A stretch of DNA of 64,000 nt from positions 155,401 through 219,400 of the forward strand of contig NZ_JAEDAK010000009.1 in assembly GCF_016093275.1 (NCBI RefSeq), read 5' to 3'. A program made the position numbers and the translations under genes. The DNA is from Inhella proteolytica. GTDB taxonomy: Bacteria > Pseudomonadota > Gammaproteobacteria > Burkholderiales > Burkholderiaceae_C. The notes beneath the pieces are model-generated. The model saw only the letters and a program-made list of their open reading frames with translations. It had not been told where the DNA came from and did no database searches. Shown here in pieces: positions 26,598-36,293 of the stretch. Each line of letters begins with the position of its first letter. The first letter of the stretch is position 1.

Positions 26598-28373
26598 ATG
26601 CACGCAGACCTTGCCCGCGCCGTCGATGCCGCCTTCGAGGACGACAGCGAAACCGATCTGGATGAGCTGCTGGCGCGCCTGGGGCAGGCCATTGCGGCGG
26701 CCCCGCAGGATCGGGCGCTGCGCCAGCTGCGCCTGCGCCTGAGCGAAGCCATCGGCCTGCGCGAACTGCAGATCGAGGACCTGAGCGCCCTGGTGCAGGC
26801 CGATGCGGACGATCTCCAGAGCGCTTTGACCCTGGCCCTGCACCGCCACCGCTGGGCGGGTTATCTCGCCGCGCCGGCGTACGACGGAAACGAAGACGAG
26901 GAACTGGACGACGCAGCGGCCGAAGCAGCCGCCCAGGCCGAAGAGGCCCAGCGCCTGGCCCTGGAGCAGCTGTCCCTGCAAGAGTTGCGCCGCCTGGCCC
27001 AGCACCCGAAGGCCGATGCCGACTTTGTAGAGCAACTGCTGCAAGGCTGGCAGGAACGCGTGTTCGGGCAGGACTGGAGCCTGCTGGCCATCGCGCTGCG
27101 CGCTGGCGCCCGCTGGCCCGAGGCCCCGGCACTGCGCCGTCAACGGGCGCTGGCCTGGGCGTCCCTGGCCCACCAGGGGCCGGACTTTGAAACGCCGGAC
27201 GAGCGCCCCCCGGTGGGCTTTGCGGTGGACTACGCCGGCGGCTTGCACGACCCGGCCCTGTGCCGCCGCGCCCACCAGGCGGTGGACGCTGCATTGGCCG
27301 CGCAGCCCCAGGACGCCGAGCTGCTGGACCTGCGCGCCCGCCTGCACCTGGGCCTGAGTGACTTTGCGGCCGCCGCCCAGGCCTTCGAAGCCGCCGCCCA
27401 GACCTGGCGCGCCCAGGGCGACGAGGACGCGGCCACCGAGTCCGCCGACTGGGCGCGGCGCTGCGCCGCCGGCCGCAGCGCCCTCTCCGACGACTTGCTG
27501 GGTGGGCTGGAAGAGGCCGTGGCGCGCCTGGGGCAAGGCGCCGACAGCCCCCCGCGCAGCGAGGCGGCCGCGGCCTTCCTGGCCGAGATGAACGAGAACA
27601 TGGCCCGCCTGCGCAGTGAGCTGGAAGGCCAGTTGGCCGAGGCGCGTCCCGCCATCGAGGCCGAAAACAGCGCCCCCAGCGCGGAGGAGCTGGCCGAACT
27701 GGAAGCCCTGGCGCAGACCCTGGCCCCCAAGCTGGCCGGCCTGCTTGCCTTCGAGCCCCTGCGCTGCCGCGAGGCGCACCCGCGCGCGGCGGAACTGCAC
27801 CCGCGCCTGGCCGAGTTCGATGCCCAGATGCAGCAGCTCGGCTTCGAGCGCCTGGCCTGGATCGAAATCCAGGACTACTCCGAGCGCTTTGGCGCCATCA
27901 CCTTGACCGGCGTCTGGCCCCATCCGTCCGGCGAGGCCACGCTGCTGAGCACCGCGGTGGCCGCCCTGCAGGTGAGCGAGTTGGAGACCGAGTTCAGCGA
28001 CGGACGCCAGCTCATCACCAGCCAGAGCCGCGGCCGCAACTACTTTGGCGGCGGGCCGCAAGTGGACGTGCTGTTCGTCGATGCCTCGCTGCCGCTGGAA
28101 GAGGTGATCGAGCTGCACCGCGCCCGCGTGGCGCACGAGCTGGCGCACACGCCGGGGCTGGCGCTGCGCCCGTGGAAGAACGCGGCCGACTTCATCGCAG
28201 CCCAGGAACGGCAGCGGCAGGCCAAGCTGGCCTACCGACTGGCGGTGGGCAAGGACGGGTGGGAGGCGCGCTCGGTACCGGTCAAGCACCCGGAGGTCTT
28301 CGTGCCGCTGATGCGCGAGGCCGCGCTGGCCTATGTGCGCGACGCCCAGGCACGCCACGCCGGCAGCGCCTGA
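26598..28373 (+). CDS. Large acidic protein with helical repeats, function unknown
   Basis: A 591-residue cytosolic, Ala/Leu/Glu-rich protein. Residues about 1-330 look like helical repeats (for example LLDLRARLHLGLSDFAAAAQAF), and about 330-420 may form a coiled coil. The C-terminal 170 residues look globular, with LTGVWPHPSGEATLLSTAV and RGRNYFGGGPQVDVLFVD. I do not recognise the family. ATG 26598 was chosen because the sequence before it is unlike coding sequence and Cys/Pro-rich. A 190-base gap separates it from the divergent gene at 26407. Confidence 0.6.
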   Translation: MHADLARAVDAAFEDDSETDLDELLARLGQAIAAAPQDRALRQLRLRLSEAIGLRELQIEDLSALVQADADDLQSALTLALHRHRWAGYLAAPAYDGNEDEELDDAAAEAAAQAEEAQRLALEQLSLQELRRLAQHPKADADFVEQLLQGWQERVFGQDWSLLAIALRAGARWPEAPALRRQRALAWASLAHQGPDFETPDERPPVGFAVDYAGGLHDPALCRRAHQAVDAALAAQPQDAELLDLRARLHLGLSDFAAAAQAFEAAAQTWRAQGDEDAATESADWARRCAAGRSALSDDLLGGLEEAVARLGQGADSPPRSEAAAAFLAEMNENMARLRSELEGQLAEARPAIEAENSAPSAEELAELEALAQTLAPKLAGLLAFEPLRCREAHPRAAELHPRLAEFDAQMQQLGFERLAWIEIQDYSERFGAITLTGVWPHPSGEATLLSTAVAALQVSELETEFSDGRQLITSQSRGRNYFGGGPQVDVLFVDASLPLEEVIELHRARVAHELAHTPGLALRPWKNAADFIAAQERQRQAKLAYRLAVGKDGWEARSVPVKHPEVFVPLMREAALAYVRDAQARHAGSA

Positions 28374-28403
28374 ACGGCTTCCGCCCCGGGGTCTGAGCGG
28401 CCG

Positions 28404-29324
28404 TCAGTCCGGCCAGAGCCGGCGCGCCAGATCGGCCAGGCTGGTCGCCTGCTCCCAGCCCGGGCAGCCGGCCAGCTGCAGGCGCAGGCAGCTGTAGCGA
28501 TGCAGCAGCAGGAGGCGAAGCTGCACCTCGCGGTCCCACTGGCGCAGGCCATAGCCGTCGAAGTACGCGGCCACCCGCGCCGCATGACCGGCGGCCAGGA
28601 AGCACAACGGACCTCCATGGTCGTAGGCGGCTGGGCCCACCAGGCCGTCGCCGAAATCGAACATGCCGGTGAGCTGCTTGCCTTCGGCATCCACCAGCAG
28701 GTTCATGGGCGTGTACTCGCCAGTCAGCAGCACGTCCGGGCCCGCGGGCAGCGGGCCGGCGATGCAGGCCTCGACCTCGGCCAGCAGGTGCTCGGGCAGG
28801 CCGGTGCGGCGCTGGCGGGCCAGGCAGCCGGCGCGCTGGCGAGCGATGAAATCTTCCCAGCGCGGCGCCAACGCAGCCTGCTCCCCCACCGGCAGCGCAT
28901 GCACCTGCGCGGCCAGCGCGCCGATCTGGCGCAGCAGCGCGCCGCGTCGGGCTTCGTCCAGCTGCGGCCAGATGCGGCTCAGCGGCTGGCCGGGCAGGCG
29001 GCTCATCAGCGTCCAGGCCCAGCCCTGCTGCTCGCCGCTGGCCTGCAGTTCGGGCGTCGGCACGGCCAGGCGCCCGTGCAGGCGCTGAAGCAGGCCGCGT
29101 TCGAAGGCCCAGTGATCGCGCAGAAAAGGCGGGTAGAGCTTCAGGATCTGCTGCTCGCCCACGCCGGCCACCAGCACCGTGCCCTCGCCCAGGGGCTGCA
29201 CCGCCCCCGCCAGCCCCAGGCCACGCGCCAGCTCGGTCAGCAGCGGTTGCCAGCGTTGCGGCTCGTCGTGCAGGGCGTCGAACCCGGCCGGGCCGTCGAA
29301 CGCGGGGAACTTCAATTCATTCAT
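28404..29324 (-). CDS. APH-family small-molecule kinase
   Basis: A 306-residue protein of the aminoglycoside-phosphotransferase/choline-kinase fold. The catalytic loop reads [12 protein letters not shown] in place of the usual HGDLxxxN, keeping the Asn but not the typical His-Gly-Asp. The metal-binding DFG-like motif is FDFGDG. The substrate is unknown, and loss of the canonical Asp makes kinase activity doubtful. It overlaps the aceK stop by 4 bases (ATGA). Confidence 0.68.
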   Translation of the reverse strand: MNELKFPAFDGPAGFDALHDEPQRWQPLLTELARGLGLAGAVQPLGEGTVLVAGVGEQQILKLYPPFLRDHWAFERGLLQRLHGRLAVPTPELQASGEQQGWAWTLMSRLPGQPLSRIWPQLDEARRGALLRQIGALAAQVHALPVGEQAALAPRWEDFIARQRAGCLARQRRTGLPEHLLAEVEACIAGPLPAGPDVLLTGEYTPMNLLVDAEGKQLTGMFDFGDGLVGPAAYDHGGPLCFLAAGHAARVAAYFDGYGLRQWDREVQLRLLLLHRYSCLRLQLAGCPGWEQATSLADLARRLWPD

Positions 29325-31072
29325 GCAGTGGAGCGCGCAAAGCGCCGGCTGGCGTCGTAGGGGAACACATCATGCACATGGCCGGCCAGGATGCGTTCCT
29401 TGTGGCCCTGCCAGAAGGCCGGATCCAGCAGATCGGCATGGTGCTTCATGAAGGGCTCGCGCACGCCGGGGTGGCCGAGCAGGAAGGGGCCGAAGGTTTC
29501 CGGGAACACGTCGCCCTTGTTGACCGTGTACCAGATCTCGCCGCTCATCTCCTCTTCCTCGTTGCGCGGTGCAGGCACCTTGCGGAAGTTGCAGTCGGTG
29601 AGGTACTCGATCTCGTCGTAGTCGTAGAACACCACCTTGCCCTGGCGGGTGACGCCGAAGTTCTTCCACAGCATGTCGCCCGGGAAGATGTTGGCCGCCA
29701 CCAGGTCCTTGATGGCATTGCCGTACTCGAGCACCGCGGCCTCGCGCTGCGCGTCGCTGGCGTCCTGCAAGTAGATGTTCAGGGGCACCATGCGGCGCTC
29801 GATGTAGACATGCTTGAGCACGATGTCGTCGCCGTTCTCCTCCAGCAGGCTGGGGCAGAAATGGCGCAGCTCCTTGATGAGCTCCTCCTCGAAGCGGTGG
29901 CGCGGCAGCGCGACGTTGCTGTACTCCAGCGTGTCGGCCATGCGGCCGACGCGGTCGTGCTGCTTGACCAGCAGGTACTTGCTCTGGATCAGCTCGCGCG
30001 TGGTGTCCTTCTGCGGCGGGTAGAAGTCCTTGATCAGCTTGAACACGAAGGGGAAGCTGGGCAGGTCGAACACCAGCATCACCATGCCCTTGATGCCGGG
30101 GGCGATGCGGAACTTGTCGCTGGAGTGGCGCAAGTGGTAGAGCAGGTCGCGATAGAACAGGTTCTTGCCGTGCTTCTGCAGGCCGATGGCGTTGTAGAGC
30201 TCGGCGCGCGGCTTCCTGGGCATCAGGCTGCGCAGGAACTGCACCGTAGCCGAGGGCACTTCCATGTCCACCATGAAGTAGGCGCGCGCGAAGCTGAAGA
30301 GCATGAGCAGGTCGTCCTCGCCGAACAGCGCGCCGTCGATCACCAGGCCTTTGTCGCCATGCAGGATGGGCAGCGCGAACGGCGTCTCGTGGAAGCCGTT
30401 GATGATCTTGCCCACCACATAGGCGCCCTTGTTGCGGAAGAACAGGCTGGAGAGCACCTGCACCTGGAAATTGGTGCGCCATTTGGCGCCGGCCATCTGG
30501 CGATCCACCGCGGCCATCACGGCACGGGTGTCGCGCTCGGGGTCCTCGAACGGGGCCTTGAGCTGGAAGTTGGTGACGATGCGGCGGAAGGTCTGGTCCA
30601 GCTTGCCGGGCTCGGGGTAGTAGGCGCGGTAGGTGGGCTTGGCGGCGGGCTCGTCGTTCTCGATGTACTCGGTGCTGACGGCCGGGCGCACGAACAGGAA
30701 GCTGTTGTGGAAATAGCTGTGGTGCAGGATGCGCGTGCACACCGAGTTGAAAAAGGTCTCGGCCAGCTCGGGCTGCAGGTGGTTGGTCAGCAGGCCGATG
30801 TAGTGCAGCTTGACCTGCTGCCACACATCCATGGGCAGTTGCGAGGCCTCGTAGCCGAGCTCCAGCAGCTCTACGCACTCGCCCACCCGTTGGTCGTAGA
30901 AGGCGATGCGCTCGGCCTGGGCCTTTTGTTGGCCATGCCAGTCGGCGTTTTCGAAGCGCGTCTTGGCCTTCGCGGTGGTCTCACGGAACAGGCGGAAGTG
31001 GCGGTTGAAGCCACCCAGCAGGGCCTGCGCGATCTCGTAGGCGCGGGGGTCGTTGAGCTGATGGGGAAACAC
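29321..31072 (-). CDS. aceK: Isocitrate dehydrogenase kinase/phosphatase
   Basis: AceK (583 residues from this start) phosphorylates and dephosphorylates isocitrate dehydrogenase, switching carbon between the TCA cycle and the glyoxylate bypass. The ATP-binding segment [16 protein letters not shown] and the [14 protein letters not shown] region are characteristic. I chose the GTG at 31072 ([15 protein letters not shown]), which has GGAG 7 bases upstream; a TTG at 31099 is the alternative. It sits 86 bases after the secreted-protein gene on the same strand and is coupled to the APH-like gene. No aceA or aceB is in the window. Confidence 0.95.
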   Translation of the reverse strand: MFPHQLNDPRAYEIAQALLGGFNRHFRLFRETTAKAKTRFENADWHGQQKAQAERIAFYDQRVGECVELLELGYEASQLPMDVWQQVKLHYIGLLTNHLQPELAETFFNSVCTRILHHSYFHNSFLFVRPAVSTEYIENDEPAAKPTYRAYYPEPGKLDQTFRRIVTNFQLKAPFEDPERDTRAVMAAVDRQMAGAKWRTNFQVQVLSSLFFRNKGAYVVGKIINGFHETPFALPILHGDKGLVIDGALFGEDDLLMLFSFARAYFMVDMEVPSATVQFLRSLMPRKPRAELYNAIGLQKHGKNLFYRDLLYHLRHSSDKFRIAPGIKGMVMLVFDLPSFPFVFKLIKDFYPPQKDTTRELIQSKYLLVKQHDRVGRMADTLEYSNVALPRHRFEEELIKELRHFCPSLLEENGDDIVLKHVYIERRMVPLNIYLQDASDAQREAAVLEYGNAIKDLVAANIFPGDMLWKNFGVTRQGKVVFYDYDEIEYLTDCNFRKVPAPRNEEEEMSGEIWYTVNKGDVFPETFGPFLLGHPGVREPFMKHHADLLDPAFWQGHKERILAGHVHDVFPYDASRRFARSTA

Positions 31073-31158
31073 CGCGGGCTCCGTCCGGTCACTGCACAAG
31101 TCCCCAGACTATCCCGGCCGCGCCAGGCCTTTGGCGCGAGCATCCGCGCCGGGCGAAG

Positions 31159-31590
31159 TCAGCGCGTGCCGGAGGCCGCCGGTTGTGGGCTGGGCACCAC
31201 GTCTTCGCGCAAACTGCGCACCATCGCGGCGCACTGCGCCGGCTCAGGCGGTGGCGCGGTGGCCATCAGCTGGTCCAGGCTGCGGTAGGCGCGCTCGTAA
31301 GGCGCCAGAGCGTCCGCGTCCGTTTGACCCCGGGCGCGGCCGCGCTGCAGCCACTGCTGGCGGCAGCCCAGGCGCACCGCGTCCGCTGCGGCCTGGTTGC
31401 GGGCCTGCCAATCGGCCCAGGCGGCAGCCAGCTCGCGCGCGTCGGCAGCCGGGTTGCGCTGGCAGCCCTGCAGGGGCAGGCGCAGGGCGCGCTCGGGGTC
31501 GCAGCGCAGCAGCTCGTCAATGCGCGGTGCGTCCTGGGCGTGGGCGGCTGCAGCCAGCAGCATCACCAGTGCACCCCAGCAGGACCTCAT
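31159..31590 (-). CDS. Small secreted protein of unknown function
   Basis: A 143-residue protein with a signal peptide (MRSCWGALVMLLAAAAHA) and a helical, Ala/Gln/Arg-rich mature part containing four Cys (CDPERAL, GCQRN, GCRQQW, QCAAM) that could form two disulfides in the periplasm. I do not recognise the family. Its ATG overlaps the carbonic anhydrase stop (ATGA), making it the last of five tightly coupled genes starting at ivd. Confidence 0.62.
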   Translation of the reverse strand: MRSCWGALVMLLAAAAHAQDAPRIDELLRCDPERALRLPLQGCQRNPAADARELAAAWADWQARNQAAADAVRLGCRQQWLQRGRARGQTDADALAPYERAYRSLDQLMATAPPPEPAQCAAMVRSLREDVVPSPQPAASGTR

Positions 31591-32252
31591 TCCTCGGCCA
31601 GGTAACGCCGCGCCACCCGCTCCAGGCCCTTCTGGTAGGCCGGCATCACATCGTCCGGCCCGGCGGCCGTGATGCGCAGGTCCTGCAGCAGGCCGTTGTG
31701 CAGGCCATAGACCCAGCCATGCACCACCACCGACTGGCCGCGCCCCCAGGCATCCTTCACCACCGTGGTGTGGCAGACGTTGCGCGCCTGCTCCAGCACG
31801 TTCAGCTCCACCAGTGCGTCCACGCGCAGGGCTTCGGGGATCTTTTCGAGCAGTGCGGCATGCTGGTCGCGCACGTCCTGCACATGGCGCAGCCAGTTGT
31901 CCACCAGCCCCAGGCGGGCGCCGGCCAGCGCGGCCTTGACGCCGCCGCATTGCGAATGGCCGACGACGATGATGTGCTGCACCTTCAGCCCATCCACCGC
32001 GAACTGGATGACCGAGAGCGCATTCAGGTCGGTGTGCACCACCAGGTTCGCCACATTGCGGTGCACGAACAACTCACCGGGCAACAGACCCACCAGCTCG
32101 TTGGCCGGCACGCGACTGTCGGCGCAGCCAATCCACAGGTATTGCGGCGTCTGCTGGCCCAGCAGGCGCGTGAAGAAGCCGGGCTGGCGCTTTTCCTGCG
32201 CGGCCGCCCAGTCGCGGTTCTTGGAAAACAGTTCGTCGAGATCCTGACTCAT
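31587..32252 (-). CDS. can: Beta-class carbonic anhydrase
   Basis: A 221-residue beta carbonic anhydrase of the Can type that interconverts CO2 and bicarbonate. Zinc and catalytic residues are Cys43, Asp45 and Arg47 (GCADSR), then His99 and Cys102 (VVGHSQCGG). It is in a coupled run with isovaleryl-CoA dehydrogenase. Bicarbonate is needed by the biotin carboxylase that acts directly after that dehydrogenase in leucine degradation, so the context may be meaningful. ATGA overlaps are present at both ends. Confidence 0.95.
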   Translation of the reverse strand: MSQDLDELFSKNRDWAAAQEKRQPGFFTRLLGQQTPQYLWIGCADSRVPANELVGLLPGELFVHRNVANLVVHTDLNALSVIQFAVDGLKVQHIIVVGHSQCGGVKAALAGARLGLVDNWLRHVQDVRDQHAALLEKIPEALRVDALVELNVLEQARNVCHTTVVKDAWGRGQSVVVHGWVYGLHNGLLQDLRITAAGPDDVMPAYQKGLERVARRYLAEE

Positions 32253-32773
32253 GCTCGATAGCTTGCGTACAGATGCCGGTCCAGGACCCGCCCTTGCTTG
32301 ATCACACTCTGGCGCTGCAGGCCTTCGTACTGCATGCCGATCTTCTCGGCCACGCGCCGGGAGGGTGCATTGCCGTCGTAAATGCCGGCGAAGGCCCGCG
32401 TGATGTCCGGCTGGGCCAGCGCCTGCGCCACCACCTCCCGCGCCGCGCGGCTGGTCACGCCCAGGCCCCAGAAGGTGGGCGCCAGCCACCAGCCCACCTC
32501 GGCATTGCAGCGCAGCGGGCCCTGGCCGGGGTGGAAGCCGGAGCCGCCCTGCGGCGCATCGTTCAGGCAGATCGCCCAGGTGCTGCCGGCCTGGTGGCCC
32601 TCAGTGACCCACCAGCGCGCATCGTCCAGCGTGTAGGGCATGGGCCAGGTGTCCACCATCCAGCGCGCGATGCGCTCATCGTCGGCCAGCCGCTGCAGCG
32701 CCGGGGCATCAGCCTCGCGCCAGCGGCGCAACTGCCAGCCGGGCAGGCCCAGTTCGATGCGTTCCTCGCTCAT
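32249..32773 (-). CDS. GNAT-family N-acetyltransferase
   Basis: A 174-residue acetyltransferase of the RimJ/RimL-like type. LRRWREADAPALQRL at the N-terminus, EVGWWLAPTFWGLGVTSRA around the acetyl-CoA loop and GNAPSRRVAEKIGMQYEG near the C-terminus fit that group. The acceptor is unknown. It is coupled by ATGA overlaps to the membrane-protein gene upstream and the carbonic anhydrase gene downstream. Confidence 0.85.
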   Translation of the reverse strand: MSEERIELGLPGWQLRRWREADAPALQRLADDERIARWMVDTWPMPYTLDDARWWVTEGHQAGSTWAICLNDAPQGGSGFHPGQGPLRCNAEVGWWLAPTFWGLGVTSRAAREVVAQALAQPDITRAFAGIYDGNAPSRRVAEKIGMQYEGLQRQSVIKQGRVLDRHLYASYRA

Positions 32774-33144
32774 ACGCCCGCCTTGGGCACCCGCGCCCCC
32801 AGCCAGCCCAGCGGCCCCAGCAGCAGGCTGCAGCCGAACACCCACCAGAGCGTGAAGGTGCCGCCCTCGAAGGCCAGAAAGCCCAGCGAGCGCAGCACCA
32901 GCACGGCGATGGCCACCATGCCGAGCAGCAGGCACAGGGCGCCGCTGACCTTGGTCATCAGCTGGATCGGCCCGTCATTGGCCGGCACCACGAAGAGGCC
33001 GTAGCCCAGCAGGGTCAGGCCCGGGTAGGCCAGCCAGGCCGTCCAGCCCGGCTGCAGCTTCGTGACCTCCAGCGCGGCGGCCGTCAGCACCCCGCCCGAG
33101 AGCAGGCCCAGAACCACCATCAATGCGCCGAAGGCCAGCACCAT
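32770..33144 (-). CDS. Four-helix membrane protein of unknown function
   Basis: A 124-residue, very hydrophobic protein with about four membrane segments (FGALMVVLGLLSGGVL, AWLAYPGLTLLGYGLFVV, SGALCLLLGMVAIAVLVL, WWVFGCSLLLGPLGWLG). It has no recognised motif. Its ATG overlaps the ivd stop (TGATG) and its own stop overlaps the GNAT gene, so it is part of the ivd run. Confidence 0.68.
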   Translation of the reverse strand: MVLAFGALMVVLGLLSGGVLTAAALEVTKLQPGWTAWLAYPGLTLLGYGLFVVPANDGPIQLMTKVSGALCLLLGMVAIAVLVLRSLGFLAFEGGTFTLWWVFGCSLLLGPLGWLGARVPKAGV

Positions 33145-34322
33145 CACATCGTCTCCGCAAAGAGTTCGCGGCCAATCAACATGCGGCGGATTTCGCTCGT
33201 GCCCGCGCCGATCTCGTACAGCTTGGCGTCGCGCCACAGGCGGCCCAGCGGGTACTCGTTGATGTAGCCATTGCCACCATAAATCTGGATGCCTTCGCCG
33301 GCCATCCAGGTGGCCTTCTCGGCGCACCAGAGGATGACGGAGGCGCAGTCCTTGCGCACCTGGCGCACATGGGCGGCACCCAGCTTGTCCAGGTTCTTGC
33401 CCACCGTGTAGCAGAAGCTGCGGCCGGCCTGCAGCACGGTGTACATGTCGGCCACCTTGCCCTGGATGAGCTGGAACTCACCGATGCTCTGGCCGAACTG
33501 CTTGCGGTCGTGGATGTAGGGCACCACGTTGTCCATCACCGCCTGCATGATGCCGATCGGGCCGGCGGCCAGTACGGCACGCTCGTAGTCCAGGCCGCTC
33601 ATCAGCACCTTGGCGCCCTGGTTCAGGCCGCCCAGGATGTTCTCGGCCGGCACCTCGACGTCCTGGAACACCATCTCGCCTGTGTGGCTGCCGCGCATGC
33701 CCAGCTTGTCCAGCTTCTGCGCGGTGCTGAAGCCCTTCATGCCCTTCTCGACGATGAAGGCTGTGACGCCGCGTGCGCCCAGCTCGGGCTCGGTCTTGGC
33801 GTAGACCACCATGGTGTCGGCGTCGGGACCATTGGTGATCCACATCTTGCTGCCGTTCAGCAGGTAGTAGCCGCCCTTGTCCTCGGCCTTGAGCTTCATG
33901 CTGATGACGTCGGAGCCGGCACCCGGCTCGCTCATCGCCAGCGCGCCGACATGCTCGCCGCTGATCAGCTTGGGCAGGTACTTCTGCTTCTGCGCCTCGC
34001 TGCCATTGCGCTTGATCTGGTTGACGCACAGATTGCTGTGCGCGCCGTAGCTCAGGCCGATCGAGGCCGAGGCGCGGCTGATCTCCTCCATCGCCACCAT
34101 GTGCGCCAGATAGCCCATGTTGGCGCCGCCGTACTCCTCGGGCACGGTGATGCCCAGCACGCCCAGCTCGCCCATCTTGCGCCACAGGTCCATCGGGAAC
34201 TGGTCGCTGCGGTCGGCCTCGGCGGCACGCGGGGCGATCTCGGCCTCGGCGAAGCTGCGCACTGCGTCGCGCAGCGCGTCGATGTCCTCGCCCAACTGGA
34301 AGTCAAGACCTGGGAGATTCAT
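33144..34322 (-). CDS. ivd: Isovaleryl-CoA dehydrogenase
   Basis: A 392-residue FAD-dependent acyl-CoA dehydrogenase that oxidises isovaleryl-CoA to 3-methylcrotonyl-CoA in leucine catabolism. The catalytic base is at the isovaleryl-specific position (Glu247 in GLDYERAV), not the Glu of straight-chain enzymes. Other family marks are [18 protein letters not shown] and the C-terminal [19 protein letters not shown]. It is the first gene of a run coupled by overlaps through the carbonic anhydrase and secreted-protein genes. It is divergent from rsuA. The methylcrotonyl-CoA carboxylase genes are not in the window. Confidence 0.95.
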   Translation of the reverse strand: MNLPGLDFQLGEDIDALRDAVRSFAEAEIAPRAAEADRSDQFPMDLWRKMGELGVLGITVPEEYGGANMGYLAHMVAMEEISRASASIGLSYGAHSNLCVNQIKRNGSEAQKQKYLPKLISGEHVGALAMSEPGAGSDVISMKLKAEDKGGYYLLNGSKMWITNGPDADTMVVYAKTEPELGARGVTAFIVEKGMKGFSTAQKLDKLGMRGSHTGEMVFQDVEVPAENILGGLNQGAKVLMSGLDYERAVLAAGPIGIMQAVMDNVVPYIHDRKQFGQSIGEFQLIQGKVADMYTVLQAGRSFCYTVGKNLDKLGAAHVRQVRKDCASVILWCAEKATWMAGEGIQIYGGNGYINEYPLGRLWRDAKLYEIGAGTSEIRRMLIGRELFAETM

Positions 34323-34384
34323 GGGGTTACCTGCAGTTTCCGAAAAGAGAAGGATTCTAGGGAGCGCCCCCTACGATGCCGGCC

Positions 34385-35071
34385 ATGCGACTGACCCAGA
34401 TCCTGTTTTCCCAAGGCTTCGGCACCCGGCACGAGTGCCTGGGCATGATCGTCAACGGCGCCGTCTCGCGCGCCGGCGCGGTGCTGGACGACCCCGAGCT
34501 CGACCTCGACCCCGCAGGCCTGGTGCTGACCATCGAAGGCCAGGACTGGCCGGTGCACGAGAAGGCCCTGATCCTGCTACACAAGCCCACCGGCTTTGAA
34601 TGCAGCATGAAGCCCAAGCACCACCCTTCGGTGCTGAGCCTGCTGCCCGGCCCCTTGCGCGTGCGTGGCGTGCAGCCGGTGGGCCGGCTGGACGAGGACA
34701 CCACCGGCTTGCTGCTGCTGACCGACGACGGCGCGCTCATCCACCGCCTGACGCACCCGAAGAAGAAGGTGCCGAAGCTCTACGAGGCCACGCTCAAGCA
34801 CCCGATGGACGAGGCCGCGCGCCAGCAGCTGCTCAAGGGCGTGGTGCTGAACGACGATCCCGAACCCATCCAGGCCGCCGCGGCCGAGCTGCTCGAACCT
34901 ACGCGGCTGATCCTGACCCTGACGGGTGGGCGCTACCACCAGGTCAAGCGCATGGTGGCTGCGGTGGGCAACCGCGTGGAGGCCCTGCACCGCAGCGGCT
35001 TCGGGCGGCTGCGCATCCCGGCCGATCTGCCCCCCGGTGCCTGGACCTGGGCCGACCCGGCTGATCTTTGA
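34385..35071 (+). CDS. rsuA: 16S rRNA pseudouridine-516 synthase
   Basis: A 228-residue RsuA-family enzyme that isomerises a uridine in 16S rRNA. The S4-like RNA-binding start (MRLTQILFSQGFGTRHEC) is followed by the catalytic motif GRLDEDTTGLLLLT with Asp103, and by GRYHQVKRM near the C-terminus. The RluB/E/F relatives share these motifs, but the N-terminal domain and length favour RsuA. An in-frame ATG three codons earlier (34376) is possible. Confidence 0.88.
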   Translation: MRLTQILFSQGFGTRHECLGMIVNGAVSRAGAVLDDPELDLDPAGLVLTIEGQDWPVHEKALILLHKPTGFECSMKPKHHPSVLSLLPGPLRVRGVQPVGRLDEDTTGLLLLTDDGALIHRLTHPKKKVPKLYEATLKHPMDEAARQQLLKGVVLNDDPEPIQAAAAELLEPTRLILTLTGGRYHQVKRMVAAVGNRVEALHRSGFGRLRIPADLPPGAWTWADPADL

Positions 35072-35217
35072 AGCGGTATTAAGTCACCGGATCAGCGGCT
35101 GCATCCCGCGATTGGGCGGTACTGGCCCCGATGCGCCGGCGCCGCATCCCGACTAAATTCCGGGCAGTGGCTGCCTGTTCGGCGGCTCCTGATTCACAGC
35201 CCCGCCGAGGTAACCCC

Positions 35218-35499
35218 ATGAAGAAGTTCGCCCTGATCGCCTTGCTCGCCCCGCTGAGCGCCTTTGCCGCCAACGACAGCCTGCGTACCGAATGCGCCGC
35301 CCGCGAAGGCAATGCCGCCAACGAGTACGAGTTCGTCTACACCAAGGGCAAGCTGGGCTGCAACGAGCGCCAGTACAACCTGTACCTGGCCAGCCTGGAC
35401 CCCGCCAAGGTGCTGGCCGCCAATCCCACCGCCGCCGGCAAGCCGGCCGTGGAAGAGCACCAGTTCAGCTACCGCAAGGGCAAGCTGAAGGCCCAGTAA
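35218..35499 (+). CDS. Small secreted protein, 93 residues
   Basis: A 93-residue protein with a clear signal peptide (MKKFALIALLAPLSAFA). The mature part is about 76 residues with two Cys (TECAAR, LGCNER) that may pair, and two similar YxKGKL motifs (VYTKGKLGC and SYRKGKLKA). The function is unknown. A GAGG precedes the ATG. A strong terminator follows, so it is probably transcribed alone. Confidence 0.7.
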   Translation: MKKFALIALLAPLSAFAANDSLRTECAAREGNAANEYEFVYTKGKLGCNERQYNLYLASLDPAKVLAANPTAAGKPAVEEHQFSYRKGKLKAQ

Positions 35500-35517
35500 G
35501 CCCAAGCTGCGCTGACG

Positions 35518-35546
35518 AAAAAGCCGACCCAAGGGTCGGCTTTTTT
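35518..35546. terminator. Bidirectional terminator between convergent genes
   Basis: AAAAAGCCGACCC, a two-base loop and GGGTCGGCTTTTTT form a long stem with A and T tails on the two sides. It serves the small secreted gene on the plus strand and the gene at 35574 on the minus strand. Confidence 0.92.
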
Positions 35547-35573
35547 CATGGCGGATCACGCCGCCGAAAGGCG

Positions 35574-36044
35574 TCAGTCGGACTGCGCCAGCGTGCGCTG
35601 ATCCAGTTCGCGCATCGCCACGGTGGGCGCCGCACCCGGCTCGGCCCCCGGCCGGATGGCCAGGAAGAAGGCAAAGCGCTGCGTCTTGCCCGCTGAGGCC
35701 TGGCTGTCCTGGCATTCCGAGTAGCGGACCGCGCTGCGCACGGCGCGGCGGTACTCCATGGGCCCACCGCGGGTCTCAACCCCGCTGATCACGCCGTCGC
35801 GCAGTTCGAAACGCACTTGGTAATCGGCGTCACGTCCAATTTCCGCGACCTTGCGTGCCAGGCGGTCATCCAGGCTGACCGCCATCGTCGGGCAGGTGCG
35901 CTGCACATCCACGCGCAAGCCCTGGTGCTGACCCGATACCTCCACACGATCCAGGGCCGCCGGGTCCGCGGCCACTGCAGTCAGCGGGCTCACGCACAGC
36001 GCGCAAGCGCCCAGCAGGATTCTTGTTGTTCCCATTCCAGACAT
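35574..36044 (-). CDS. Secreted protein, paralogue 1 of a tandem pair
   Basis: A 156-residue protein with a signal peptide (about 1-26). The mature part starts with LDRVEVSGQHQGLRVDV and contains RTCP and ECQD, whose Cys residues may pair. The next gene upstream (36364) encodes a protein with the same sequence of blocks (LDRVEVAGQ, VDVNRTCPN, DADYQVRFDL, DCQDAQ), so the two arose by duplication. The ATG at 36044 was chosen for the GGAGAGCACC just before it, identical in both copies. Function unknown. Confidence 0.72.
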   Translation of the reverse strand: MSGMGTTRILLGACALCVSPLTAVAADPAALDRVEVSGQHQGLRVDVQRTCPTMAVSLDDRLARKVAEIGRDADYQVRFELRDGVISGVETRGGPMEYRRAVRSAVRYSECQDSQASAGKTQRFAFFLAIRPGAEPGAAPTVAMRELDQRTLAQSD

Positions 36045-36215
36045 GGTGCTCTCCATTCGGTTTGTCGTTCGGAGTACAAGCCACGGCCCTGCGGGCCATC
36101 GCCCGCCTTCGCAGCCTGTGGATTTCCGGCCGGAGCACCCAGAGTCGCGCGCCACGAGACGACGGCGGCCGGAACCGGTCACCCACCCCCCTGAGGTATG
36201 GCGACCAGGGCGTCG

Positions 36216-36244
36216 ATTCTGCGCGCAGCAACAAATCGTCACAA
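36216..36244 (-). promoter_or_regulatory. Candidate promoter for the gene at 35574-36044
   Basis: Minus strand: TTGTGA (36244-36239), 17-base spacer, CAGAAT (36221-36216). Each hexamer matches the sigma-70 consensus at 4 of 6 positions. It lies about 170 bases before the ATG in the AT-rich part of the gap. Confidence 0.35.
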
Positions 36245-36266
36245 CCTTTAAAAACGACCCTGAAGC

Positions 36267-36287
36267 AATCAGGGTTAGCACCTGATT
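36267..36287. repeat. Inverted repeat, possible operator
   Basis: AATCAGG, spacer GTTAGCA, then CCTGATT: a perfect 7-bp inverted repeat with 7-base spacing, about 25 bases upstream of the candidate promoter for the gene at 36044. It lacks a T tract, so it is not itself a terminator. Confidence 0.4.
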
Positions 36288-36293
36288 TGCACT

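Noticed and set aside
26508..28358. Minus-strand open frame of 616 codons
   Set aside because: Antisense to the 591-residue gene at 26598; low-complexity composition typical of a GC-rich shadow frame.
29372..31288. Plus-strand open frame of 638 codons
   Set aside because: Antisense to aceK, whose protein sequence is unmistakable.
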